This document shows positions 11,031-23,715 of a DNA stretch of 64,000 bases, piece after piece; the stretch's first letter is position 1; every line of letters starts with the position of its first letter. Source of the stretch: Sinotaia quadrata (Eukaryota > Mollusca > Gastropoda > Architaenioglossa > Viviparidae); contig CM054178.1 of NCBI GenBank assembly GCA_028829895.1, positions 72,454,835-72,518,834 of the forward strand, given 5' to 3'. The notes under the pieces were generated by a model, which was not told the DNA's origin, did not search any database, and saw only the letters and a program-made list of their open reading frames with translations. A program made the position numbers and the translations under genes.

Positions 11031-12073
11031 TGTCACAGTCTGATAAAATTGTCCGACTTCGTGACCCACTTGCCTTGTTTACTTCAAATTCGAATATTTG
11101 AAACCCTTGGCCCTTTGTTCAAAGCTTCCTTTTTCTAGGTGCTTCTAGAACAGGTCAAGATGTTATGTAACTTTAGGACCATTGTCCAGTTCTCGAACCA
11201 ACCACATGCTTTGCGAACAGTCACGTGATACGCAATATACCTTTCTATATATGTACCCACACGCTTCCGCTCCCTCACTTCGAGCACATTTTAGCTAATT
11301 CCATCAGCTTACTCGGGTCGTGAGAGGCAGCCGGCGCCATAGAGAATCAAGGTACCCTTCGACTTCTCTCAAAGGTCGGCTCATGGTTCATGTTTCACCC
11401 ATGCCTCACCTGCACTAGCTTATTGGTGTAAGCGTGTCGAAATCCACTCTGAGGGCCATGCTGCAAAAATTCCAGTTCCTAGCCACTAACAAAGGGACAT
11501 CATTCCTTATGCACCACGTGTGTCGTAAAAGGGGGACTGAGGGAACGAATCAGCATGACTGAGTGTTGAGACCAAGGACACGAGAATAGAGCTAAGTGCA
11601 AGATCAAGTGTACAGATCTCAAAGGAACACTTTTCTGGCAATTTAGATTGACAAAAATCAGGCATAGGCGCGTAAAGACAGAGTGAAGACTATTCGCGTT
11701 GCATTCGATTTATTGTTAATTTGTTAAACTTTATTAAATCTTATTTCCTTTGTTAATACCTCTTAGTAGTTGATTTCTATGCACAATAGACCAATTAGAT
11801 TAATTCTTAGATTTGAATGGGGGCGGATGAGCAGAAAGATTGATGACGAGTGCATATTAATTTAGAGGGACTTAACTGTTTTCAAATCTAGCTAAAAGTT
11901 CGCAGTTTATTAGTCTGTAAATTTGTCGTCTGAACTACAAGACGCACTTTTAATTAGTCAGATAATAAATTGAGCAACCAGTCTGCGTAGAATATGAGAG
12001 GAAGAATTAATTATATTTAAAGTCTTTTAATTATTCTAAGCAGGGTCTTTAAATAAATACTGGAAACGTAACA
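11031..12073 (+). repeat. 3' LTR (1,043 bp)
   Basis: Same start, end and length as the 5' LTR at an offset of 6,228 bases. The AATAAA candidates fall at 11964-11969 and 12052-12057. It is followed at once by the right copy of TACCT (12074-12078). Confidence 0.95.
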
Positions 12074-12078
12074 TACCT

Positions 12079-13482
12079 TAATTTGACTTTTGCAGAGCAG
12101 AGCAAGCCTTTCTGGTTGTTACTTTATGTTACGGTGGCTACTGTACTCTACTGAATATGTTGGTGTTTGCATCCAGCGTTGTCCTCAACTTATCAGTAAA
12201 ACGTGTTGCTGTAAGTTGATTCACGTGAATTTCATTCAAGTGCCAATATGACAGAAATTGTGGATTGAGAGTTTGGTCTTGAGAATTTACAAGATTACTT
12301 TGAATGCTCCTGGTGGTGTGTTGAGTGAATACACACGGAAATTCAAAAAGGTTCCTTTGCTTTATAGCGCAAGTTAAAAATTAAGACGATTCTCTGTGGT
12401 GTGCTTGGAGAGTATGTCGAAAATTCTGGAACAGTTGTGTAATGTGCCTCTAGAAAAGACATGTGAGACCACGCCTAAATATGAAAGTCAATGACTTGTT
12501 GCAAACCACGTGACTGTGAAACACGTGCTGGTGTCAGCAGCCTTCTTTTAAAAGGTTTGACTTTAATTATTTCTCTGAATTCATCTCTCATTTCCGTGGT
12601 GATAACTATGAACTTGATTATGTATTTATGTTAATTGACTGCTTATGTCTATGCTGGGATAAATTGATTTTTAAAAACATAAGTGTTGTAAATGTCAATG
12701 CGTTTTGATTATATTCATATGTTATATATTTGATTATTGATTTAATAAATTTATTGACCTTCTTGCAGATATTGATAGCCATATGTTGGAGAGACAATGG
12801 GTGGATGGTGGCTCACTAAACATAGATTATGACTGATTTGTTTCTCATCTCTTGTAATTAGTTATGGATGATTAATTAATTAATAATAATAATAATAATA
12901 ATAACCATTAACTAGGTGGCGTTGGCCTTACACAGGCATACACACATACAAAATACATACACACGTACAAGCGTAACTATTGTAATATTTTTTTAAAAGT
13001 TGAAATAAAATATATTCATTAGTTGTCTTTCTCAAGAAAACGGAATGCACACAACTTTCTTCTCTTTGAAAGAATATGACGTCATCGAAAGTAAATGGCG
13101 CCGCATCTCTATGGAATTTCACGAGGTGACTTTTATCGCAAACACAACAAAGTGCGGTGGTCGAGGTTGTTTGTTTGGCCTCAGATAGTGTCGTCTGCAA
13201 ACACGGAATGCTTGGACATGTTTGGTCTCTTATCATTCCACAATAACCTTGCAAACTGGACATAAAGACAACGACCAATAGCAATACTTGGGTACCCTTT
13301 AAAAGACACAAAAGGAACAGAGAACAAGCTCTAACCACTTATCATCGGTTAATTTTTTTTCATGTGTGTGTAGCAAGAGCATACGTAAATATTCTTATCG
13401 TTATTTAGTGGCTACAGTAATCAAGTTTGATTTCATGTTTACTTCTGTTAAAATGTATTCTCCCCATCTGTATCGCTTAGTC

Positions 13483-13486
<4 letters not shown>
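12079..13486. other. Intergenic sequence, no supported gene
   Basis: Unique-looking A+T-rich sequence with a (TAA)n run near 12882-12902. The longest ORF is on the minus strand, 13338-12928, 136 codons: a hydrophobic N-terminal stretch and several cysteines. It has no domain I recognise, no paralogue here, and its 3' part runs through CA-rich repeat, so it is not called as a gene. Confidence 0.5.

Positions 13487-13548
<62 letters not shown>
13487..13548. repeat. (TC)n microsatellite
   Basis: About 31 uninterrupted TC dinucleotides. Confidence 0.97.
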
Positions 13549-13553
<5 letters not shown>

Positions 13554-15926
13554 ATCTGTGAGAGACGCCCGTACGGTCAAGTACACGGTTAGTTATCTAG
13601 ACTCCCAGGTGGAAAAGGATTGTGTGACACTTTAAGTAACAAGAATTATTTTTCATCCCACTCTTATGCCCCAAGCCGTCACTGGGTCCACTTGTATAGT
13701 TTGTACTGCATTCATTAATTTCCTCTTTGTAGTTCCTTTACAGAAGAAATAACATCTAGTCAGGGAATGCAGGATTGTAAGCCGTCACTGGAAGGGGCAG
13801 TTGATTAAAGCCACGAACTCATTAAAAATCTTTTGACCTTTCTGTGGCCTTTCACTGACACCAGTTATCCCCCCCACCCAAACCAGTCCTGCGTCCACTC
13901 ACCTACCTCCCCACCCCTTGTTTTTAGCTTATAATCCGTGTGCCCGTTTGCGTAAGCTTGAACACCGTCCTTTGTTATGGCATGAAATAGAATATTATGT
14001 ATATAAAACAAGTGAAATGTTAAACTGGGGCGAGGGTCAGCCCTATTTGTTCCGCCAGTTATATCTTATTGGCTCAGATCGGTTGATGTGGTAGTTACGG
14101 GATGCCTGATTCAAATAGCTCAGTCGGATGGCTAGCCCGTCAGCCATTCCTTTCAGTGACTCCTTGTGTCTCTGTACACAAACATTTCTTCTGTATTAAC
14201 GAACATGCACTCTGTTGGTTTTGTTGTGGCAAACGCGCGCGCACCTTGCGATACACTAGTTATTGCGCCTTGATCAACTCAAAGACCCCAATAATTAGGC
14301 CGATCCGTTAGCGGAAATTAACATAGAAAGTAGAAGTGGTAGCGTCCACACGCGCATATCTTAGCACTGCGCGTGGACAAAAATTTGCTCTGACGTGGCT
14401 TGTTTATTTTCACTGCGCAAATACTGTCAATCTAATCTGCCCGATATACTCACTGAGTGTGAATCGATGACAAAAAGTAAACAGTTTTAAATTCACCCCC
14501 CACCCCCCGTCTGTTTAAAGCTAACGTCCAACGTTGATTTATTTATTTGCTTTTTTTTATTGTTGTTGTTGTTTGGACTGATTGTACATCGTAATCCAGA
14601 CCTATGCACCCGACTCCTCAGTAATTTTCATTAGTTTATTCTTTCCGCTTCTCCACTCCAGTCTAACCAGTAAAGTTACATAATTTCATGAAGTTTTTCT
14701 CACTGCCCATCCCTACTGGACCATTTAAACTTTTCATGACCCAGGCTTTATCAAACCCGTGGTCATTTCCCCAGCTTTAGAGTTTAAAACTGGCATTCCA
14801 ACGTTATCGGTTGTGGGGTAAGCGGCGGAGTAGAGTGGTGAAGGGGATGAAAGGAGAGATGGAAGGGGGGAGAGAGAGTTTTAAAAAAAAAAGTCTTGAC
14901 TAGAAGGTAAAGTTTGCGCTCCAACATTATGACTGGCGTCGACTATCGGCCGGCATTCTACCGCCAGCCACGCACCACTACCGCCACTCCTCTAACCGCT
15001 CCCCCTCCCCCGCCTCTGCCTCTCAACATTTTCCTCTCCCCCTCCCCCGTTATTGTAATTGGCTAATTGTTCGCCGTCGCTGGTCCTTTCTCAAAGAATT
15101 AAATGCTTACATCTCATAAATTATACTCGTTATAACAATAAAAGTCAAAAGCAAAATAATTCTATCTTAGTTAAGAATGGTTTTTAATTAATTAATTACT
15201 TTTCTTAATTCATGTGGTATGCATTTTAAATAAGTAATTGACATTGTCATCTGTCAAAACGTCTACTACTGGTTGTGGAGTTTTCCTGCATGTGTGTGTT
15301 ACAAGAAGAAAAGCTTTGTTCTAGCGTCACAAGACCAGTCTCTATAGTGTACGTTGGAAATGATGGCAATAAGCTCGACTTCTTGGTGTAGAATTCATGA
15401 CATTTGAACTGACATTGAAAACACATTTCTGGAGTTTAAAAATAAATGTCCTGAGAAGATGCGATTGTTGGGGAATGTATAACTTTGAACACAAGTCTAC
15501 TACAGTAGCAGTAAGACTAAGAGGCCTATCTCAGCACGTACGCGTGGGTTGAGATTGAACCTTGATCTTGTCAGCCATCCTCGAAATGGTCAGTGCACGG
15601 ACTGACCAGAAGTCGTTTATTGATGCACCATATCTTTCCGCGGCTGCCCAACTAAAACGTGTCATGGCATGCTAGAAGGCGCTTTTCTCTAGCCGTCAAG
15701 GCGCGTAACTCTGTGCGACATGGTAGAAAATGATAAAATTCGAGTGTGGAAGTGATAACTTCAGAATAGAACTGATAATACGAGCGTGAACACCTTGGAG
15801 ACAGGAAGCTATTCTTTCTCTCTCATGGACTGAGCTGTGTGGATAGAGAGCAGATAAAGTTTTTGCTGCTGTAAATTGTAAATTGTAGTGATCGAAAATT
15901 TAATTGAAAATTTGAACAAAACCATT
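13549..15926. other. Non-coding region upstream of hunchback, partly G+C-richer
   Basis: The stretch from about 13,850 to 15,050 is richer in C and G than its surroundings, with C-rich runs near 13,870-13,920, 14,500 and 15,000-15,045. It is a reasonable place for promoter, 5' UTR or a short first coding exon of hunchback, but I could not identify a convincing exon. A tRNA A-box-like string near 14,115 has no B-box partner. Confidence 0.4.
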
Positions 15927-15949
15927 CTATCTGTCTATTTATCTATCTG

Positions 15950-16004
<55 letters not shown>

Positions 16005-16005
16005 C
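15927..16005. repeat. (CTAT)n microsatellite
   Basis: Tetranucleotide repeat with a few variant units (CTGT, TTAT) at its left end and perfect units afterwards. Confidence 0.96.
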
Positions 16006-16083
16006 AAAGTCTCATCTGATATTTTGCTTTTGTTTGCGGTTCCACGGCTTCCTACTTTCGCTGATTTTGCAGATGGACACGAA

Positions 16084-16967
<884 letters not shown>

Positions 16968-17216
16968 TTTATAGCCCATCTTACATGTGATTATTGGCAG
17001 TAACGTACATGTGATATTTTATAGCCCAATTTATATGTGATGATTGACAGCTTATAACCCAACTTATATGTGATTATTTACAGTTTATAACCCAACTTAA
17101 ATGTGATTATTTACAGTTTATAACCCAACTTTACATTTGACTATTGTCAGTTTATAACTCAAATTACATGATATTATTTACAGTTTATAGCCCAACTTAC
17201 ATGTGATTTTTTGACA
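16968..17216. repeat. 33-bp tandem repeat, about seven copies
   Basis: Unit close to 'tttataacccaacttacatg' followed by tgattatttacag, with substitutions and short indels between copies. Related scraps (tgattgacag, gactgat) continue at low similarity to about 17,790, so the array probably decayed toward the hunchback exon. It lies in the presumed intron just before that exon. Confidence 0.8.
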
Positions 17217-17801
17217 GTTGATTGTCGGATTTGATTGACAGACAGACACTTGAACGTTTAACCAAAACTGACTGTCAGATGATTATTCAATTGACAGCTG
17301 ATTTTCGACTAAAGAATGTTTGCCGATTGCTGAGTATCCGATTGACACTGAGGTAAACATCAGATTATCCGACTGATAACTGAGTGTCCAAGTGACAACC
17401 GGTAGATGTTTGTCTTCTGATTGACAGTTGATTGATTGCTCAATTAACATTTAAGTAACATTCATACTTACAAGTGATGGATGTCCTATTGTTCACTGAT
17501 TGTCCGGTAGACAGTTGAATGATTCTCTGACGTCTGACATATAGTTTTTGTCTGAATGGCAGGCACTCCATTGGTAGAGATATGGAATATCTGATCAACA
17601 CCTTATTGGTGGAAGTCTCGTTGATTTTTGACTGACTAATGGAGATCTCATGACTGATACTTGATGATGGAGATTTCAGTACATATACTTGAATGGTGGA
17701 GGTCTAATTTGACAGACACTCGACTGATTGAGATCTCACTGTCTGCTTGAATGAGACCTGATTGCTTTCATAATTGACAGCTGACTGATACCGTTTTCCA
17801 G

Positions 17802-18988
17802 GAGCGATGCAGTGTCCCCTAAAGCGGCAGACATCCTGGACAAAGTGATGTCCCAGGACGCAGCAGGACAGCAACCACAGCAGCATCACCACCACTTTCA
17901 CCCCAACCTTTCTAACCTGCCAGACCTCCGTTCTTCCTGCTCGCCACATCAGCACCAACCACTCACCTTGTCCACGTCTGTCCCTGCGCCCTCACCATAC
18001 GAGCATCACCAGCACTTTTTATCGGCACGTCACAACATGGTGACGTCTGTGTCACTGCCCAAAGACAGTACGACCGAGACTGGCAGGCACTACTCCAGCC
18101 TCCAGTCCGATCTGAATGATTCTATAGATAAGTCGATGGAGGACGAAAGCGAAGACGACTACGACGACGATTTCAGCCAAGGGGGACACTTAAAAAGTCC
18201 CGGGCAAACCTCCCAGGAGGAGAGTTCGTACTCTTCAAGCAGGCTGAACTTTGACCCATCTCCGACTCCCGATAAAGGCAGCGAGAAAAAGAATAGAGAG
18301 AGTCCAGAAATACTGTCACCCATCTCCAAGAGGTTCTTTCCCGAGCCTTCCCAGAATGCACCGTTCGGCGCCCATTTCGTGCAAATGCATTCTGAGTTTG
18401 GGAGGATGGTATATCCGTGTGATCCTCTTTCATGTAGCAGCATTGGCAACAGTCGAAATACAACTACTGTCACCTACACCTCTAGCTATACGGGGAGAGG
18501 AGATAATCCAGCTCATCAGCCATATCCTTTAGATCATTCTGATCGGAAGGCGATTCCAAAAAGCTCGCCAACTGATGGCCATCGGGGGCTGTTCTCTTTC
18601 CCCCAAAACCTACAGCATGGCCGCGCGGATAACTCTCAGCAGCATTCGACATTCAGTCGTTCCTTTTCACCCACCAAAGAACAGGAGTGCGTGCCGAACT
18701 TGGCTCACACAGACAGGGGTTCGGATCCTAACAGCTCGGACTTGTCGAGAGGTACTTTATTGAAGTACCCCCTTCCGCCTGGCAGCATGGGAATGTTCCC
18801 AGGTCTAAGAGGTGGAATGGGCGTCGGAAATGACATGCCGCCACATGTTGGCGATGCCCTGATGTCACCATCAGCAGGACTACTACCACCACCTGTTCGC
18901 CCTCCATATTTGGGCCACGGAATGTCGCAGTGTATGTCTGCCGAAAGACAGAAGCACGTGTTCTTTTGTCATCTGTGCAGTTACTCAG
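17802..18988 (+). CDS. hb: hunchback coding exon (first one seen)
   Basis: The acceptor is TTTTCCAG ending at 17801 and the donor is CAG|GTACAC at 18989. The exon begins on the third base of a split codon and ends on the first base of one (phase 1), inside zinc finger 1 just after CHLCSYS. It encodes the low-complexity N-terminal region rich in His, Gln, Ser and Pro. Confidence 0.9.
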
Positions 18989-19148
18989 GTACACGTTTTG
19001 CTCTTTCACTCGTATACTTTTGTAAACAAATTTGGTTTCAAACTTTGAAATTATAAATACGTAGAAAGGGAGCAAACTTCCGCTGGTTTCAAAGAAATAT
19101 TAAATGCCATCTACACTTACCATACACAACGGTTTCAACCGGTACATT

Positions 19149-19236
<88 letters not shown>

Positions 19237-22200
19237 TTTTTTGTTCTTTCTTTCTGTTTATATATAATACTTTTGCTTAATATTATTCTTTCAGGAGCCA
19301 TTAAAGAAGATTTTGACGCCCACATGGGGACGCACTTTGAATATAACTGTCCTCATTGTGACTACACATCTAGAACGGAAGGGCGACTCAAGCGCCACAT
19401 TAAGGATTTTCACACAGACCCTGAAAACAAGCATCGTTCCATGCCTGGCCGTCCGAAAGTGTACCGTTGCAAGCAGTGCGAGTTTTCATGCATCGACAAG
19501 GTCAGTGCCAGCGCTGCATGGTCTGGAACTGAACGTTTCGTTCAGAGAGCTGCAAATGTGCAGATATAAAAGTAGTTACATGTACACTTAAGAACGTTCG
19601 TTTGCTATGGATGAAAATTGAATTAAGTTTGGTGGAATACACACACATATATAATCAATCATGCACATAAACACCCACCAACACATACATATCCATACAC
19701 TAACATTAAATTAAATTTTTAGAAAAAAAATACAAATAACTATTGTAAAACACTCTGACACGTACTTAAATGAAAATCGAAATCAATTTGGTACACATGT
19801 ATAGAATTCTGTAAGACTAACCATTGTATCTAGATTATATAATCATAGTCAATCTTAAAAGGATTATGCAGGTAGTAACGAATATACACACATATTCTTA
19901 CTAGATATGTTTGTGAATGTTGAACTCCATTTCCCGCTTGAATGTGAAATATACACACTCTACAATAATGATGATGCGTCATTAGAGGAAATGCCCCCCC
20001 CCCCCATGTGTTCGTGAACTCACACACATTTTAAATTATTAGTGGGATTGTCTATTTGCTTATGAAATTAGTACACACTGAAGATAATAATAGCGCGATA
20101 CAAGAGGCACTTCTTCTGTAGTTTACAGTAGCACACGTCTAGCTGGAACATCGACAGTGTCTTTCTTAAGAGTACTGACACGATTTGCGTACCTTCGTGC
20201 TGTAAGAATGGTATCAGAGCCCGTTCATGTCATGATTCATGCCTGGCAAACTGTTTTCTTTGCCTCAGATCGTGTTCTGGGCCCACGCACGCACCCACAT
20301 TAAGGAAGACAAGCTGCTGCAATGCCCGCGCTGCCCGTTCGTCACAGAGTACAAACACCACCTGGAGTACCACCTGCGCAACCACTTCGGCTCCAAGCCC
20401 TTCAAGTGCGGCAAGTGCAACTACTCGTGCGTCAACAAGTCCATGCTCAACTCCCACATGAAGTCTCACACCAATGTCTACCAGTATCGCTGCGCCGACT
20501 GCACCTACGCCACCAAGTACTGCCACAGCTTGAAGCTTCACCTGCGCAAATACAACCACAAGCCCGCTACTGTTCTCAACAACGACGGCAGTTTACCGCA
20601 AGGCATCGACGCTGAGCTTTCTGGTTTGAGCCTGTTAGCCAAGAGGGGACCGCCAAGGGGCCCCAGAGGCTTGAGGAAAGAAAAGGACAGGAATGCTGGG
20701 TCTGAGCCATTCATGCCTGGGATGTTTCCCATGCCCCCTAACCCCCACCACCCCATGAATTCCATGATCAATGGAGCCATCATGGCTGCTGCACAAGCAG
20801 CACAGTACTGGCCATTACTCCCGAATGGCATGCACCCCCCTCCCCCCCTCATCTCTATGGGTGGAACCAACGGTCAGGACCCACCATTCCTGCCAGGGTT
20901 CATGAAGATGAACCGACTGCCACCCCCTGAGCTTCACAAAGATGGCGAAGTCTTTGATGTGCGAGACAACAGGAGTGAACTGAAGTGCAAGATGTGTGAC
21001 TTCTTTTGTCAGTCTGTGGATGTCTTGGATGCACACACTCAGAAGGTTCACAAGGGAGAGAACCGCGATCTTGGGAACGTAATGCCCTTCAAGCAGTTGC
21101 CAGACCAGAGCGCAGAAGAAATGGCACAGAGGCAACTAACCCGCCGCACATCAGCCCCTCCCTGCGCTCCTATGCCAGCAGCTTCTCCAAACACAACACT
21201 GTCAGACACATACCCACGCCGTTACAGTGTTTCTGACACCACAGGTGCTTCCTTCCAGTCTCAGAGGGAGACCGCCTCAAACCAATTCAAGGTCAGTCCT
21301 GGGTCTTGGTCACATTATGCGGCCAGAATGAACAAGATAAACGAGGAGGAATATACTCGTGATTACATGAATAATTTCTATATCGGAGAAAGGCTCAAGT
21401 CAGACAAAGAATGCGAGGAGCGACACAAGCCAGAGCCACCCCTTGAAGGGGCCGACATCCTAAGACAAATGACATTAAAGTTTGGGAATTCTCCTAGTTC
21501 TCCTCCTCCTCCAACTCTCTCTCTCCCCCCACCATCTCTTGACCAATCTCATGCGGGCAGCACTTTGGCACCACAGCAGCCAGATTTACAGCAAAGTGTT
21601 AAAGAGAGTCCCCTCGACCTCACAAACAAACCAAAGTCAGTGTCTCCTCAACATTCTCAGTCCCCATCACCTCCAGCTTTGACTTTGTCAGGATTGTGTC
21701 CTAGCAGTGGCCCTACAGCAGTTATTCCATCCACCAAGAGGACACATCCGGAAACTACCCTAAACTCCAGTGAAGAAAATTCATGTTCGGGTGACATACC
21801 TGTGGCCAGTCCACGAAAACGCTCCCGCAAAGGCAAAGCTTACAAGCTGGAGACACTTTGTCTTAAGCTGCAGGAAAAGCAAGTGCCGTCCCCTTACCAG
21901 AGTGAGAGTGAAGACTCAGATCAAGCTGACCTGCAGAACCATAGTGCCGTCGAGTGTGCTAACCAGCTGGAAGACTTAGAGAGGTCTGAAGACAAGAGCA
22001 GCTCACATGTGGAAGTGCATTCTAGCGAAGCAAGGGCAAAGAAGACAGTTGGAAGAGAAGAAATTCAAAATGAAAAGGAAGAGAACAGAAGATCTGGCCC
22101 TCCAATTGTTGACAGCGAGTTTGAACAGCTGCAACAAAATCTGAGAATCCTGAATAATGACCTTCACCCCAATGAGTCTTCTCCTACTGGTAATGAGTGT

Positions 22201-22917
22201 CCTCTCCCCCACACAGGATCATCTAGTTCTGAGGTCTCACGAGCTGAAACAGACACACAGAAACAAGATTTCAAAAGTGCTCTCCCATCGAGCATCCACG
22301 AGCCTACAGTTATCAATGAACCAATCCTCCAATCACCAGAGGATCCAGAAAAGGAGACAGCATCGCTGATCACTGCCATTTATCATCACCGTAGAAAACC
22401 GGTCACACCCGCCTTACGTCGTGGGGCTGAACTGGCCTGGAAAATTCTAAACCACCCAGCCTCGGGTCTTCCCACCGCCAGCAACAAGCCGAGTCAGTGT
22501 CAACAGAATGATGGCTCTACTGATGCACCGCCACCCTCTCACAGAAACGGATTTACTAATGGCAGTTCCAACTCTTACTTTACTCTCACCAGCCTCTCGC
22601 CGGCACTGAATGGTGTCGGAAATGGAGCTGCCCTGGCTGGGGCTCGTTCTCTTGAGAGGCAGTCCACGCATGCCCAGACCTATAACCCACTTCCCTTAAT
22701 GACGACTGAAGAATCAAGCGTTCAAGTGACGCCCAGTTCGAAAACAGATTTCTACGAATGCAGTTACTGTGAAATTTCTTTTCGAGATTGCATCATGTAC
22801 ACTATACACATGGGTTACCATGGTTACCAGAACCCGTATAAGTGCAACATGTGCGGGCAGACGAGCAAGGATAAAGTGGAGTTTTTCTTACACATTGCTC
22901 GTGCAGCCCACAATTGA
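17802..22917 (+). CDS. hb: Hunchback-type C2H2 zinc-finger transcription factor (5' exon missing)
   Basis: Nuclear DNA-binding factor; in insects hunchback patterns the anterior-posterior axis and times neuroblasts. Three coding exons, 17802-18988, 19295-19500 and 20269-22917, join in phase with GT/AG borders to give 1,346 residues plus a split first codon. Nine C2H2 fingers are visible: finger 1 (from residue 389) is split by the first intron, finger 2 lies in exon two, finger 3 is split by the second intron, fingers 4-6 follow ([57 protein letters not shown]), finger 7 is [17 protein letters not shown], and a C-terminal pair (CSYCEISF..., CNMCGQTS...) ends the protein. Fingers 4-6 and the final pair are diagnostic of Hunchback. 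Other features are a His/Gln-rich N-terminus, an acidic patch near residues 105-125, a PLDLT motif near residue 912 (CtBP-type PxDLS/T) and a basic stretch [15 protein letters not shown]. The frame has a stop at 17782 and no ATG after it, so the start codon lies in an upstream exon. Confidence 0.93.
19147..19240. repeat. (TTTC)n microsatellite in a hunchback intron
   Basis: About 23 TTTC units within the 306-bp intron 18989-19294, ending some 54 bases before the acceptor. On the coding strand it is a long pyrimidine tract. Confidence 0.96.
19295..19500 (+). CDS. hb: hunchback coding exon with the end of finger 1, finger 2 and start of finger 3
   Basis: The acceptor TTCTTTCAG ends at 19294 and the donor is AAG|GTCAGT at 19501. 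The exon completes finger 1 (His-x3-His), carries finger 2 ([17 protein letters not shown]) and ends after [11 protein letters not shown]. Its length of 206 bases keeps the frame with both neighbours. Confidence 0.92.
20269..22917 (+). CDS. hb: hunchback last coding exon
   Basis: The acceptor TTGCCTCAG ends at 20268. The frame starts [10 protein letters not shown], which supplies the histidines of finger 3, and stays open for 883 codons to a TGA ending 22917. It holds fingers 4-9, the PLDLT motif and the basic box. Codon G+C is clearly above that of the flanking non-coding DNA. Confidence 0.95.
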   Translation: MVFWAHARTHIKEDKLLQCPRCPFVTEYKHHLEYHLRNHFGSKPFKCGKCNYSCVNKSMLNSHMKSHTNVYQYRCADCTYATKYCHSLKLHLRKYNHKPATVLNNDGSLPQGIDAELSGLSLLAKRGPPRGPRGLRKEKDRNAGSEPFMPGMFPMPPNPHHPMNSMINGAIMAAAQAAQYWPLLPNGMHPPPPLISMGGTNGQDPPFLPGFMKMNRLPPPELHKDGEVFDVRDNRSELKCKMCDFFCQSVDVLDAHTQKVHKGENRDLGNVMPFKQLPDQSAEEMAQRQLTRRTSAPPCAPMPAASPNTTLSDTYPRRYSVSDTTGASFQSQRETASNQFKVSPGSWSHYAARMNKINEEEYTRDYMNNFYIGERLKSDKECEERHKPEPPLEGADILRQMTLKFGNSPSSPPPPTLSLPPPSLDQSHAGSTLAPQQPDLQQSVKESPLDLTNKPKSVSPQHSQSPSPPALTLSGLCPSSGPTAVIPSTKRTHPETTLNSSEENSCSGDIPVASPRKRSRKGKAYKLETLCLKLQEKQVPSPYQSESEDSDQADLQNHSAVECANQLEDLERSEDKSSSHVEVHSSEARAKKTVGREEIQNEKEENRRSGPPIVDSEFEQLQQNLRILNNDLHPNESSPTGNECPLPHTGSSSSEVSRAETDTQKQDFKSALPSSIHEPTVINEPILQSPEDPEKETASLITAIYHHRRKPVTPALRRGAELAWKILNHPASGLPTASNKPSQCQQNDGSTDAPPPSHRNGFTNGSSNSYFTLTSLSPALNGVGNGAALAGARSLERQSTHAQTYNPLPLMTTEESSVQVTPSSKTDFYECSYCEISFRDCIMYTIHMGYHGYQNPYKCNMCGQTSKDKVEFFLHIARAAHN

Positions 22918-23529
22918 TTCTAATAATAGGCTGACCCGTGCAATTTTTCTTTGTACAAGCATTCTTTTAGCAGAAACATTTCTTGGGGTCTGACCTGACT
23001 TCGTGCACATTTGCAAAAGTTATAAAAAAAAATTGCAGTGCAGGCCTCAGTTAGAAAATAGTCTCAATTCCCCTCACCAGCGGGGATAACTCTGTATAGG
23101 AGTGTTCAGATATGTTGCATAAAGTGGTTCTGTATCGTTATCCTTGCTGCTGCTGTTGTAAAAGGAGAAAAAAACACATATAAAATATTAAAAGTCCCAA
23201 CTAGACTATTGTGTTCAATGGAATGCTCTGATAATTTTTATTCACTGGACATGGTATACTGCCCTCTCACGTCTGTATAAAACAGAAGAATTGTTTTTTT
23301 TCGCTGATACTGTGAAATTTCAGCACAGGTAGGTAAAAGCAAAAAATTAAAATAAATGTACTTGCAACTTGCAGGTAAAAGCATTAAATGAAAAGAGAAT
23401 GTCTTATAGTATTAAGAATTAATACGATTCATTATATAACTGCACCACAAAAAAGTTAACGTCAATTCTCCATCGCCAAGAAAGTGTTTTCTTTTTTAAA
23501 ATTGACAATGTCACTACCGTGTTGGAAAC
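22918..23529 (+). other. Probable hunchback 3' UTR and downstream sequence
   Basis: A+T-rich sequence after the stop codon. The first clear AATAAA on the plus strand is at 23351-23356, so the 3' UTR may be roughly 450 bases. Cleavage site is not determinable here. Confidence 0.4.
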
Positions 23530-23715
23530 AATAGCGACAAAAGAAAAACACTGTTAAGAAAACTTAAGTAAAGCAATAGCGATAAAAGAAAAACACTGTT
23601 AAGAAAACTTAAGTAAAGCAATAGCGATAAAAGAAAAACACTGTTAAGAAAACTTAAGTAAAGCAATAGCGATAAAAGAAAAATACTGTTAAGAAAACTT
23701 AAATAAAGCAATAGC
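23530..23715. repeat. 45-bp tandem repeat, four copies
   Basis: Unit opens aatagcgataaaagaaaaac and continues actgttaagaaaacttaagtaaagc. Four nearly identical copies plus a six-base partial copy. Because 45 is divisible by three it leaves an ORF on the minus strand with a repeating peptide; that ORF is an artefact. Confidence 0.95.

Larger units (their letters stand above)
4803..12073 (+). mobile_element. Full-length Gmr1-like Ty3/gypsy LTR retrotransposon
   Basis: A complete element of 7,271 bp: 5' LTR 4803-5845, primer-binding site from 5850, leader to 6463, one gag-pol ORF 6464-10807, short 3' untranslated stretch, polypurine tract ending 11030, and 3' LTR 11031-12073. The 5-bp direct repeats TACCT at 4798-4802 and 12074-12078 are the target-site duplication. 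Both LTRs are 1,043 bp, begin TGT and end ACA, and I saw no difference between them, so insertion is recent. The pol domains are gypsy-like in sequence but integrase precedes reverse transcriptase. That order is characteristic of the Gmr1-like group of Ty3/gypsy elements, first described from deuterostomes. The ORF is unbroken, so the copy may still be mobile; activity is inferred, not shown. Confidence 0.95.

Noticed and set aside
4803..12073. Copia (Ty1) classification from the integrase-before-RT order
   Set aside because: The RT wording, the CCHC Gag and the GPY/F integrase module are gypsy-type, and the target duplication and ORF fit the Gmr1 group better.
14100..14190. tRNA-like string (tagctcagtcggatggctag) suggesting a tRNA gene or SINE
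   Set aside because: It matches an A box but there is no B box at the right distance, no cloverleaf and no poly-A or repeat tail.
18173..18473. Minus-strand ORFs opposite the first hunchback exon
   Set aside because: They mirror a coding exon on the other strand and contain no domain.
19273..19569. Use of the open frame across 19501-19569 as hunchback coding sequence
   Set aside because: Reading through the donor at 19501 would leave finger 3 without its histidines; splicing to 20269 supplies HARTH in frame.
20230..20559. Long minus-strand ORF opposite the hunchback fingers
   Set aside because: Shadow of the well-supported plus-strand coding exon; composition follows its G+C bias.
23514..23711. 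Minus-strand ORF with a repeated hydrophobic peptide
   Set aside because: Produced by a 45-bp tandem repeat whose length is a multiple of three.
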